The notes under the pieces are model-generated. The model searched no databases and was not told the origin of the DNA. It saw nothing but the letters and a program-made list of their open reading frames with translations. Below are positions 22,102-34,014 of a DNA stretch of 64,000 bases, piece by piece. The position numbers and the translations under genes are program-made. Source of the DNA: Heracleum sosnowskyi (lineage: Eukaryota; Streptophyta; Magnoliopsida; Apiales; Apiaceae). Every line of letters starts with the position of its first letter. The first letter of the stretch is position 1. The stretch is taken from NCBI GenBank assembly GCA_030848705.1, contig CM061245.1:63762006-63826005 (forward strand), in the 5' to 3' direction.

Positions 22102-22868
22102 ATTTGTTATCTTCAAAACTAGTATTTTTATACAAACTATGGTCTTGAAGACGTATGAGTTATATTTATTTCATATTTTCTACTTACTATTGTAGATATT
22201 GTTGATTCGGTCGCCGTAACGACCAATATAAATATTTTTGTGTTTTAAACTATTCAATTGAGAGAAGAAGAATGAGAAATTGTGGTAAATTACCAAACTT
22301 GTTTTGAAAATATTAGAGATTACAAATGTTTAAGCCAAAGGCTTGTTTATTTGAAAATCCTAAGTTTATTTTGGAAACCTTTCGTATTATATTTAATAAT
22401 GCGCTTGCTGAGCAATTCATTCGCTCATACTTGTTTTATTCATATATATTTTAGCCTGCCAGAAAGAAGGTGTATTGGCGAGAGTTGTCCGCGTAGCTGA
22501 TCAGAGATGGGGAAAGATATTAGCGTAAAGACGTTTTGATCCAGAGCATTGGAGCTAGTGAGAGGTTTTGTATATAGATGTTTTCTATTGAATAATATAT
22601 TGTATAAGATTAGTTGCCTGGTATACTTCTTATCGAAGTTATACTAGTGTATTAGAATTTTTGTAAAGAGAATGGTTGTAAGGAAGAAAGATTGTTGTAA
22701 TGAAATTTTGGATTCTTGTTTCTAGCACTATAACCTTTAAAGATTCTTGGTAGAGTTGGGGTCACAGATATTATTATTATTGTGTTGATTTTATATTGAA
22801 CAGGTTGTTTGGATTAAGAGTGCAGTGTGACGACCAAATCCTTTGACCCCGGATTTGGGGGCGTTACA
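22102..22868 (+). repeat. 5' LTR of Gypsy A, right portion
   Basis: It begins with the repeated ATTTG and continues the A LTR exactly where 6929 broke off, as shown by 52656-53427. It ends GATTTGGGGGCGTTACA. Confidence 0.93.
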
Positions 22869-22870
22869 GT

Positions 22871-22882
22871 TGGTATCAGAGC
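22871..22882 (+). other. Primer-binding site of Gypsy A (initiator-Met tRNA)
   Basis: TGGTATCAGAGC begins two bases after the LTR end. Confidence 0.92.
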
Positions 22883-25298
22883 AAGGGTTATAGTAAAACT
22901 AGAAACGAGAGTGTGTGGGAGTGTATATAGTTATATAAGGAACGTCAGAGCTCATTTAGAGTTCGTATTGGACTATTGGATATAGTACCGCTGAGTGAGT
23001 TAAGATAGAGGTATTTGATTGAGATAGTTGTGCTGAAATGGATAGAACTTCTTGCGTTTGTAGACGTCTAAGGCGGAATCTTCAAGGACTATTACAAGTC
23101 GACGACGACGTACGATATTGATAACCTTGCGACGTGGAGAAGAAGGGCTGAAATCGAATAACGAGCTATCGAAGGAGTCGACGGAGGAGGCATATGTGAA
23201 GACCTTGGTAATACCTTCCCATCCTAATGAAATATTTGGCATTCCTTTAAAAAGAAACCTGTGTTGATGGATATATTCCACCTGTTGATCTTGTATTTGA
23301 TACTCTTGATCAATCATGTTTTAAATTGCGCCAAAGATTGTTGTTATGCCTATTTCAAATTTTGAGGCTTGTTGAAAATATGTTATTTAAATTCCAACTC
23401 CTTCATTCTTCCGGAGTGGATAACTCTAATTGTGATGTAACACTATTTGTTGATACTTCCTTTCTGGTTGTTCTTCTTTTTTTTGAAATAACACCTTTGG
23501 AATCTATTCAATTTCAATCCAAGGTGTGTATTTGAGATTTCTTATCGAAAGGCCCTGGTTGTCATTCCGACTCTAAATTTCTTTCATATTTCTCTACTCC
23601 AACTGAGGTAAACAACCCTATTTATAGGGGACACAAGGACTATCTGTCTATGTGATAGAAGTCTGACGGGACGCCGTCACTTGTGTGTTGTGAAATACAA
23701 GAAGGCTAATTACCTTTAGTACTGTCTTAATAGAGACACACAACATTGAGTTCATGTGATCAAATTGGTCTCTCAGTAATTCCTTCACTTCCAATAATGT
23801 TTGCTTTGGAATATACAGATTTGGTAACCCCAATTGTGGGACATCTGCTACGATATAGAATCTTTTCACTTCAAAATATCATGAATTTTTGTTATACCAA
23901 ATAATCTGGGAGGTATGCCATTAGGGTGAACTGAAATTTACCCTACCATAATGAACGAAGAATTTGCGATTGAATTACCACGAGCGAAAGCGGATTACGA
24001 TGCGATTAGAATACTAGTAACATATAACGGAGCCAGTTGTTCTTTTTCTATCGATTAACGTTACGATATGGAAAGGTGAAGTTAGATAATTCAAGAGTTG
24101 ATTGGAAATTTGGGGGAAAATGTGTAATTGTGCTGATGATATCCCGTGTTGTGGAAGATGAACATAATAGATTTGTGTCTCAATGAGAAGAACTTTTAAA
24201 ATTTGATGATAGGCTAATAATGGAGAATGAGTTAATCTTTGAGTATTTCAGGATTGTATGAGATGGTTGCAAGTCTTTTGCTCACGATAGTTAAGGTAGA
24301 TTTTACCAGTCGATGTGGATGTATAGGATGAGAATCAAAATGACGTTGAGTTGATCAAGCTGTTTGAGAATTGAGATGGAACCATGGGAAAGGTGTCCTG
24401 AGTGTTACTGTGGATGTATCTTCTGAATTATTTAGGAATCAGATGGAGAGCAATTAAGTTATTGGAACTAAGTAGAACAATTTTTAAAGATATGGATTAA
24501 GTCACCAAGCTGATAAGGAATATTCTCACAATTATAGATAGGGAAGGAAGATGAAGAGGTGTTAATAAGGATTTAAAGACAATGGATGAGGTAATGAGTG
24601 ATTGTGTTAAACTGAATATTTGTTTGGCACGGAAGGTATGTGATCGTTGAAAGCAGTTGTTAAATACATTGGAGGTAGATAGAGTTGACCCAAGAATATG
24701 GATGGCTGATAGTATGAGTAGAAAAAGCGAGATTAGAGACGTAATTATCTTCGGTACAAGGATTAGAAAGGATAGAGCTTTAAGGTTATGATAACAAGAG
24801 ATTAATAAGAAGAAATGACGGAAATAAGGATTCAACCAGAATTGATTAAAGAGAAAGGGCTACATAAAGGAAAGAGTTATGGAAAAAGAAAAGGATTCAA
24901 TTATAGGAGGGAACGAGAAAGTATAAGGAATAAGAAAGAAGTGCAAGAATACATATGAGGGGTTTCAAAAGGATACTAGTGTTGGTGAATATCTAAGTAC
25001 TTGAGGTGTTGGAAAATGAAGACAGAATAGCAGAGGTATAGTAGACAATTACAACTAAAGAGATTCCTGATTGGAAGTGGAGACATGTTAAGATAAACTG
25101 TGTAGTAGAGTTGTTAAGGCCTAGAGCTTATCGTGATGTTATTGAGTTATTATTGACCGATTAACGAGAGATATTTATTAGATGAATTGGTTCATCTCTA
25201 GCTATTGGAATGAGGTAATAGTACGGCATGGAATGACGTGTTCAAATGTATTTGACAGAGATCCGCGACTTAATTAAAGAATTCAGACAGACTATGGT
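22883..25298 (+). pseudogene. Gypsy A internal region: largely unrecognisable
   Basis: No long open frame in either direction. Parts align by eye with the first 2.6 kb of the Gypsy B internal region (for example 23080-23220 with 35490-35640, and 23490-23790 with 35930-36210), so the two families share ancestry here. I could not recognise a capsid, protease or reverse transcriptase motif. A minus-strand reading frame of 105 codons (23000-23317) exists, but its counterpart in B is broken. Confidence 0.6.
23489..23790 (-). promoter_or_regulatory. Antisense promoter-like block conserved between Gypsy A and B
   Basis: The minus strand reads CCCCTATAAATAGGGTTG, with TATAAATA at 23619-23626, a textbook plant TATA box. 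This block is clearly related to 35930-36210 and 45087-45366 in Gypsy B, where the box reads TATAAGTATA. It is better conserved than the neighbouring decayed coding sequence. It may drive an antisense transcript; it may also be a relic of a captured gene. No function is shown. Confidence 0.4.
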
Positions 25299-25500
25299 TG
25301 TGTACTAAAATTTTAAGGTAATTGGAAGGACCATTTACCGTTGATTAGATTTCCTTACGACAACAGTTATTATGACAATTTTGAATTGCTACCTTACGTC
25401 GGTTTACTGCGTGTTGGGAAAGTTGCGTATAAGTTTGCGTATCACTCCATGAGTGGTGTATTCATAATGTATTTCATAAAATACGAACCTATAGAGATTT
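25299..25500 (+). pseudogene. Gypsy A integrase C-terminal remnant
   Basis: Read in one frame with a single stop, this gives GNWKDHLPLIRFPYDNSYY and then LRVGKVAYKFAYHSMSGVF. These match the GNW..HLPLIEFAYNNSYH and RVGKVAYRLALP..LSGVHNVF landmarks of chromovirus integrases. The catalytic core and most of what normally lies between these two blocks are missing, so the fragment is dead. Confidence 0.75.
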
Positions 25501-25584
25501 AGTTAAATTGTTCTATGTTGAGTAACCAATTGAGATATTGAGTCAGTATGAGAGAGTGATAAGTAATAGAGGAGTCAAATTAGT

Positions 25585-25713
25585 ATGAGTATGAGGAGAA
25601 ATCCTAAGGTTGAAGAGTCAACCTAGGAATTTGAGAATGAGATGTTGGAAAAATATCCACCTATGATTGCGCAAGTTGATTCTGAGGACAGAATCCTGTT
25701 AAGGGGGAAAGGA
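25585..25713 (+). pseudogene. Gypsy A polyprotein C-terminus and polypurine tract
   Basis: The reading RRNPKVEESTxEFENEMLEKYP matches the chromodomain-like tail of Tekay/Del-type chromoviruses (PKVEEATWE.E.EM..KYP), with one stop in place of Trp. AAGGGGGAAAGGA (25701-25713) directly before the LTR is the polypurine tract. Confidence 0.75.
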
Positions 25714-28700
25714 TGTAAGATCCGGGAAAATTACGTGTTATTATATAATGTGAAATGAAATTTTAATTTCATATTAAGAGTTATTAAATGATTTATCTGT
25801 TTAAACGTGCTAAGTTATTCGTTAAATGATTGAATATGTGATATTGTGGTGCTATGTGAAATGTGTGGGGAATTTGAAATTATTTTGAAAAGGGTGTCAT
25901 ACTATTTTATTTTATTTTAATTATCGAAAAGAAAATTTGGATCGTTCCCAAATTATTCGGGAGATTGGTATATCGTTCGTACCAATATTTCATTCGTTAA
26001 AGTGGGAAGTACTCAAAAATATTCGTAATAGAGGTATTTTGGTTCGTATATTTTGTATTAAACGATACTTGTAGTTATCCGTACTTTATGGATGCTTATC
26101 GTCTCGTGAAACGTGTATTCTGCTTTATTAAAGATTTAAAGCGTTTATTTTGTTAAATTGTATTTAAAGCGATCCATCGGATCAGTGTCGATCCAAAAAT
26201 GTCGTTTGGGGTATTATTTTCCGTTTATTATAAAAAGGCAAATCGTACTTTGTTTTTCGTATAATCAAGCTTAATTACAATTAAAAATCCGAAAAACCCC
26301 TGAACGTGTTCTTCGTGTTCTTGAGAATCAAACTCAAATTTGAAGGCGTTATCGGATTCCGATTTCGATGTTCTTGTAATCAAAATGAATCTCTCATCAT
26401 CTTCTATCCGAATCCATCATCATCATCTGTGTGGGTAAGAATTTCGAATTTCTTGATTTTTAATTATTTAATTCGAATTTATTGATTTGGGGAAATCTTT
26501 GTTCTTGATTGTTCTTGTTAATTGAGTACATGGTTGGATTGTACATGTCATGAGAAGCATACTGATGATTTTTGTGTGAATTTTTGAGTTCGAAAATGGC
26601 CAAATCGGAAATTATAGAAGTCACCGGAAAATGTTTTAGTTTCGGCCGGATTTTTGATTGATTGATCGGTTCTCGATTGTGTTTATACCATTAGATAGAT
26701 CGGGTAATGGGGAGTTTGATTATGTGATTAGTTTTAAGTTTGGATTGGGTTATGGAGGTGACCGGAAAATCGAAGCTCGCCGGCTTTCGCGTTTTCCGGC
26801 CAACTCCGGGTTCGATTGGGCGATTTGTGGGCACGGTTTGGTTTGTATAAGTGTTGTGGTGAGTTTGTGGGTTGAAGGGGGGATGAAACTGAGGGTTGTG
26901 GGGTGAGTCGGGAGGCCGGAGACCGACCGGTCGGCCGGAGACCGAACGGTCGGCCGGAACGTTGCCAGAAACCGGTGGCTGTTCTTGGCGACCCGGTCGT
27001 GTTCTTCGCAACCCGGTTAGCCATCCAACCCGACCCGGTTTCAATCCTCCTAACCCTAATCCCTTTTCTGAATAGTGTTTCTGGATTTTTATTTTTAAAA
27101 ATAATTCAAAAATAGTTTTATAATTCTAAAAATCATATCTTTGATTTAAAAATACATTTTATTATTCCGAAAATTTTATAAATTCATAAATATTTATTTA
27201 AATTCGAAAATTGATTAAATTTAATTATTTTAATTATTTTTTATTAATAATTAATTTATTTAATTAATTGATTGATTCTTTTAATCAGTTAATTCTTAAT
27301 AATTAATTATTAATTAGATTTAATTAATTAAAATTAAGTTTAATTATTTTCTAGCTTGGTTCATTTATTTAAAAATAGTTTGAGCATTTAAAAGAGTGTC
27401 AATTAATTTTATTAATTGATTTAATTGCATTTAAAATACTTATATTGGATTTAAAAATCCGATTTTTGGTTTAAAAATTAGTAATGACTTATTTAAAATT
27501 CAAATAAGTTTCGTGTGATGTTTTAAAAATGGTTATAAGTGCTATATGGTTTGTATGAGTTGTGTAATGTGTTTTATAGTCCGTATATGCCCGTACTAGG
27601 GCTAGTGTCTGAGTTTTAAATATCGTAAATTAGACCGGGCGTCCGATACGTAACCGGTTACTTGTTTAAATATGTTATGTGAATGATGTGAATTATATGT
27701 TGTTGAGTCATGCATGCGAATAAATTGTGTTGAGACTTGTTTGAGTATTTGGTCGTGTCTAATATCATCACGAGGGGTAGTTGGGATAGAAATTTGTCGG
27801 TTATGTTAGAAAGTGAGATTTACGAGGCCGTTGACTTAGATGTTGACTTTTATAGTATGGGGAGTTTCGTCAAGCGAGTTATGAGGATTACTTGTATAGT
27901 TAGTTGTGATCATTCTATCAATTGAAATGTGGTTGTCTGTGCAACAGAGGCTATTGGACAAGACGAGTCAGATTATCGAAGTTAAGTTACAATCGTTTAT
28001 GGAATGTGAAATCATAAGTTGAAGACTAAGTACCGTCTCATGTTTGACTATCGAGGCTGGCACGTGGATTCGAAATGGTAAAAGCAGACTAGTGGTGTTC
28101 GCAAGGGCGTTAGAGCAAAGAAGGACGGAAGTAGAGAATCGTGCGATAAGACAGAATAAGGAGGGAATCGTATTGTTTCAGCGTTACGAAATAGCTAAGG
28201 ACCAGAGGCAAGTGTTTATACCCTTGCTTATTAATTGATTGATATTCCTTGAATTATTATTATGCAATTGGCATACTTTTCCCTAAAAATTTAATGACGA
28301 CTATTTTGCATTGAACTGCAAGTATTTTATTTAACCTCGTAAATTGACGAGTATTCCTTTATACTTTATGAACTTAGATTCATATTTTTAATGATTGATT
28401 GAAAAGATAGTTGTGGGCCGTATACTAAGGCTTTCTTCCAAAAGTCATGATTTTAAAATATTAGGTTGAAATATTTTCAACCCTAGACGAGTGGGAACTT
28501 GTGAACCCTATGATGAAAATGTGTTGTGTATGATTTGGTTTACTTCCTTCAAATGTAAGGCTTATCTATTATAAGTATATATTCGAAGGATTTAAACTAT
28601 TTCTGTCAGAAGTCGGTAAGCCTTAAGTTTCCCTAATTATAAATTGCCTTGATTCTCCCTTGAACTCGAACTTGACCCTCTTGTCAATTGTTGAGGCCAT

Positions 28701-29476
28701 CTAGAGCCTGTTCTTTGAACCCTACCCTATATTGACTCGTTACACTTTCTGTTGATATCATATTGTCTATTTCATATCAGACTTAACCTTGTTGAGCATG
28801 TTATTGCTTATTCCTTGAACCCTACTCTATATTGACTTGTTACCCTTTCTGTTGATATCATATTGTCTATTTCATATCAGACTTAACCTTGTTGAGCATG
28901 TTATTGTTTATTCTTTGAACCCTACTCTATATTGAGTTGTTACACTTTTGTTGATATCATATTGTCTGTTTCATATCAGACTTAACCTTGTTGAGCATGT
29001 CATTGTTTATTCTTCATTATTATCCCAGTTGTTGCATCGATCTCGTCGATATTTATGATGTTGTTACTTGCCATGTGTACTCCCCATTGTTGTGTCGATC
29101 TCGTCGATACTAGATTATATTGCTATCCCTTTATTGACTCTTCATAATTGAACTGTTTCCTGGAACGTGAGTTTTCCAGCAATTGTTGTATCAAGGTTGT
29201 CGATTCTTCCGACACCTGATTGTCGAAGTAAGGTTGTCATTTGTGCTGACACCTGACGTTTATAAAATAGAATTGGAATGTTTTTAAAAATGGACCAATT
29301 ATTGGTCGGGCCATTTATGGTCGATGTAATTTAGGCCCAGATTGGCCTTGGATCCGTAGAGGACTATGCATGAGCTAGTCCGGGGTTGTTGCGTGGCTGG
29401 CCAACAACACAACCTTTGATTTGATAAAATGTGAAAGTCCAATTCTAGAATAAGTTCTTATTTCTAAGATGAGTTA
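25714..29476 (+). repeat. 3' LTR of Gypsy A, left portion
   Basis: This is the second copy of the A LTR, with TATA box at 26229-26238 and the triple 100-bp repeat at 28711-29010. It differs from the 5' copy by scattered substitutions and a 20-bp tandem duplication in the GC-rich segment near 26935-26960. It is broken at 29476 by the Gypsy B array, inside GAGTTA, and continues at 52318. Confidence 0.93.
29472..29476. repeat. Left target-site duplication of the Gypsy B array (AGTTA)
   Basis: AGTTA precedes TGTAATAACCCG and recurs at 52313-52317 after the third LTR. The uninterrupted site GATGAGTTACATCC is seen in the 5' LTR of A near 6575. Confidence 0.95.
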
Positions 29477-32400
29477 TGTAATAACCCGAATTTTTGGTAA
29501 AATTTAAAACTTTTCTTATTATGATTAAGTGCATCAGTGAATAGTGAATTTGGTGGATGAATAGTGATTTTGAGAATTAACAAAGTTTTTCATGCCACCT
29601 ACGTACGAGACGTAGTGTGGATATTCGGAAGTCATATTAGTGATCTACGGAGTAAATAAGTGAATGTAAAGACGATCGGAATTCAGAAATTCCAAATTTT
29701 ATTTTGGTGTAGTATTTGACCGGGCAGCGAATTCTATATTATTATATTCAAGAAATGAGATATTAAATTAAGGATTTGAGGATTTAATATTTTGGAATTT
29801 TATTTTATTTGATTTGAGAATTTAGAACGAAAACCATTGAGACAGTGAAACGAAGGTTCTAGAAACCGCTGATACTTTATAACGAGATTAAGTGATTAAG
29901 CGAACGAATCATGGATTAAGGATTGAAATTATGACAGGATTAAATATAGACATGGAAGTAACATGTAATAAGATTAATTCGAGAAATGCAACATTTGGAT
30001 CATCCATGTGAAAGGAAAGCGAACTAGTAAAGCTGCTTTGCCACCATGATCTCCATTGCGTGACACGTGTCCCTGCTTGCCACCATGATGCTCCACTGAT
30101 TGACATGTGTCCTGGACATGCAATGACTCATCACTTTTTAATACAAAAATCAGCATTATCATTATCAACCAAGTCAAAACAAAAACAATTCAATTTCCTC
30201 CTTTTTCGGCCAAAAACAGACTGCCGGATTGTAAATTCCATATCTCCTTCATTTCTCGGTGGAAAATGGCGATCTATAGCTCGTTGGAAAGGTCTTGCGA
30301 TACTCTACATTTCCTATTTCACGAGTGTCTTTCATTTGAGCAAGATAAGACCTTCATTGTTCCAGTTCTTTAAACCGGTGTATAGTAACTCCGAGAATTC
30401 ATAACTTGTTCTTGATTTTCTTTTGCAAGTTTAAGGATGATAACCATGGATGAAGACTCTTTTGAGGCTTACAAGCTCTTGTGGTGTGTTTAAGGATTCA
30501 AGGAAGGTATAAAGACCTCTGCCCCCTTTTGTTTATATGAGTTTGAAGTGGTTTTGATGGTTATGTAAAGTTAAGATCATGATTAAGTAATTATATGAAT
30601 TGTTGGTTGAGTTTGGAGGATGGGTTATGAATTTGTTTTGATTATTCATGGAGGATTTGACTGAGTGGAGGGTGTATAAGGTGGATGGTGAGTTTGGGCT
30701 TAATTGGTATTGATTTGGTTGTGTTTTGGAAATGGAAAACGTTACGATTATAGCCGTCGTAATGCCCATTTGATTTAAGGCTGTTTTGAGCAAGAATTAC
30801 GAACTGGTATTGGAATATTTTTGAACAGAACTGACCATGAACATGTAGGTTTTGTTTTAAGGTTTGTTTTGGTATAAAGATCATGTCCATACGATTTACG
30901 GTTTAGGACAAAAGTGAGTTTTAGTAAACATCGTTCGGAGGAACAACCCCTCTCTGGTCAGTCACCTTGAGGCTGTATTTGGACCACTTAGAAGCCATAT
31001 TAAAATGTGAAACTTTGAGGAATAATACTAGAGACAGTTAGGAAGGCTCACGAAAATGATTCGGATTAAAAAGATTATTTTTCGATTTTATAAAAATGTT
31101 TTAGCCGAGGTCGCGCAAGTGAAAACCACTAAGCACATGACTTAGAAACCAATGTTGTAAATGGTTAAGTATAACTTGTATTCGAAGATAGATTTCGGAC
31201 TAAACCTACGACTTAAGTAATCGTCGATTAAACATGGACTTAGTATGAGCCTATAACGAGCTAGTAATTCCTTGGTTGTGTTTCGCTTACGTGTTTAAGC
31301 ATTGAGTACAAGTGGATTATCCAGGGGATTAATCGTGCGTTTCTTTGACTTTGTCTAGATTGTCCGGCATCGTCACGAACCTCTATCACTTCTCGAGCAT
31401 CATGCAAGTTTACTAACCCTTACTCTATTGTTAGAGTGGGCATATTTTCGAATGTCTAATACTTGTTGATTCAGAAATATATCTATGTATATATATTCTT
31501 TGTTCCAAGTATCGTGCAAGTTTCTAAAACCATTTTTTGAAGTATGGATATACTAGATGCATGTTTTCAAACCTCACATCGTATATAGATGTGATAGTAT
31601 TCAAACTATTGAGACTATAGTATATGCATATGATAGAGGCAAGTTTTCAAACCTATACCTTTTTAAAAACTGTTGTGGTGATAACTAAAGATTTTGAGAT
31701 ATATGCTATATGTGTATGATTTCAAAATGATTTCTATGATGCTAAGTCAAAGGTATTGATACAAGTTGAACTTATAAGCTATGGATATAGTAGTATTTGG
31801 AACTGATGTGCTAAGCAAAACCCTCAGTAGGGGGGTATATACTCTGCAGTTATTCTTTGGACCGGGAATGGTATCAGTTGCTATCTAGGGTTATTTTATT
31901 GTATATAATTAATCTAGTTAAGTGGTTCATAAACTAAAGATTATTTGGAGTTTAATCTATTAAGGGTATATTTATATATACGATGAATAGTATTATCTAC
32001 CTTGTTGTTAAGAAAGTACTTAGAAATTATTTCTAAATAAATATTCTTTATTAAATATAGTTTGCATTAATTATTTAAAGCCTTACTTCTTAAGGAAGTA
32101 TTTTGTGAAAACTATTTTAAACCCTAGATAGCTAATAAAGTTTTATTCAGTCAATTTTAAATATAATTAGAGAAGGTTCCCAAAAATCTATTTTCCCATT
32201 TAAGTCTATATTCAGAAAGACTTAAATGTTCGCTCAAACTACAAATGCATGGGACCTTTCTCAAGATTTTATGGTTGTTTCAAGTGGACTGCCCGGTCCT
32301 AAATCTTTTAAATCAATGAATTTATCAGTCTGGTTTACTACCATCAAAATGATTTTGATTACTTCCTCAAGATTCGTGGGGTAAGATCAGTGGAATTAGT

Positions 32401-33998
32401 TGCATCCATTAACAAGCGTCAGCTTGGGAAATATGGGTGAATTTTCCTTTCCAACCAGAAATGACTACTTTGTGGAGTTGTATTCTTGGGGAAAAAGGGA
32501 AAGGAACTTCATGTTTCAGTGTTATGGATTTACTCGAACTTGGAAAGTATGTAAGGGACTGAGTAGCGCCGGTCCCCTAAGGGAATTACAATATGGCCGA
32601 CGGACTGGTGAACGGGTCTGTTCTTCCCTTAGTTTATCAGAAATTGCCCGACCGTAGGAAAGAGGAGAGCAACAGGCCGACGGACTGGTGAAACGGGTCT
32701 GTTCTTCCTCATAGGAGAGTCACAGGCCGACGGACTGGTGAAACGGGTCTGTACTTCCTACCTACAACCGATTGGCGGGGAGGTAGGTCAGTCAGATACT
32801 GTCTATTCTTCCCTTCTACGTAGAAAAAGATCAGGGGGATACAGCTTGCGACTGATCATCGTAGGGGTATCCTCGGCGCCCAGAATCTCCGTCTACAGTT
32901 CATCATCCATGAAAGAAAATGTTTTATGCAGGTTATCAGAGAAAGAACCTGTTTAAGCAAGTTTCCAGAAAAGAAAAGTTTATTCAAGTTTATTCAAGTT
33001 CAGAAAGTGGATTGGAAATATTTTGCCTTGTCTTTATTTCCAGAATATGATATGAGATAAATGTTTGATATGAAAGATGATATTTGGAAATTCCTACAAC
33101 TTCATCTTTTATTTTATGAGTTATGACTCTGATAAAAACCTGATTAAGGATATATATGCACAAGTGGATTTTGGGTTACGGAAACCTTATATTTTCCTTA
33201 TAACTTCATCTTTCAAGTATATGTTGATAGTCTGCTTATATTTTATATAGCAGATATTTTACAGAAAGGATATACTGAGTTATCTTGCTACTTCATCTTT
33301 TATTTTATACTAGAACTTTGTTCTTAGTATGAATATCGAAAGTTTGCAGAATATTATGGAGATGATATTTGAAATACAACAATGGTATTTTTGGAATACA
33401 TTCCGATAAGGAAATGATTTCAGTATCAAGATATTTTGACAAGTTATTGTCTTATACCCGCTTTATTTTTGGGTTGAATAAAAGGCAGAATTATGCCATA
33501 CTTTCATTACCTTGCTGAGCTATCGCTCACTCTTGCTATTATTTTATATATATTATATAGCAGCGAAGCAGGATGCCAATGGGACGACACATACCTCGCA
33601 AGGCGTTTCCATAAACAGTTTCTAGCAGTGATCCCGGGAATAGTACGAACCAATCGAAGCAGGCTACGGCTTTTGGTATTCAACTCATGTATAGATATGA
33701 ATGGTATTAGAGGATTGTGAGCATCAGAAGGCTAAGTTGGTAATGTAACAATACTTAGAAATTGTATCAGTAACAGATTCAAAAGACATTTAGGTATTGT
33801 AATAAAAATTATTTATTCTGCAGTTGTCGTAGTGTGTCGTTTCTGAGACTCTAACCTATGTGCGTGTGTGTGTGTGAGACATATGCTGTGGGGTCATGAG
33901 CAGGTGAATTATGAATGGTGTGAGTAATACAGGTAAGGCAAGGAGTAAATGGATTGTGACAACCCTAAATCCCTGACCCCGGATTTGGGGCTGTTACA
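29477..33998 (+). repeat. Gypsy B LTR 1
   Basis: It starts TGTAATAACCCGAAT and ends GGGGCTGTTACA. It holds a 40-bp duplication with a G-box (the second one mutated), and three copies of GGCCGACGGACTGGTGAA followed by ACGGGTCTGT (about 32592, 32672, 32724). No gene is seen; the several 60-130 codon frames recur in all three LTRs only because the LTRs are near-identical. Confidence 0.95.
30062..30111. promoter_or_regulatory. Duplicated G-box region in LTR 1
   Basis: GACACGTGTC (30062-30071) is a perfect 10-bp palindrome around the ACGT core bound by plant bZIP and bHLH factors. A 40-bp tandem duplicate puts a second one at 30102-30111, mutated here to GACATGTGTC. Both are intact in LTR 2 (39213, 39253) and LTR 3 (48371, 48411). 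Confidence 0.6.
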
Positions 33999-34002
33999 GA
34001 GA

Positions 34003-34014
34003 TGGTATCAGAGC
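34003..34014 (+). other. Primer-binding site, Gypsy B internal copy 1
   Basis: TGGTATCAGAGC, initiator-Met tRNA type, four bases after LTR 1. Confidence 0.92.

Noticed and set aside
30060..33720. Frames of 60-130 codons that recur three times at 9.15-kb spacing
   Set aside because: They lie in the three LTRs of the Gypsy B array; the periodicity is due to the tandem structure, not to selection on proteins.
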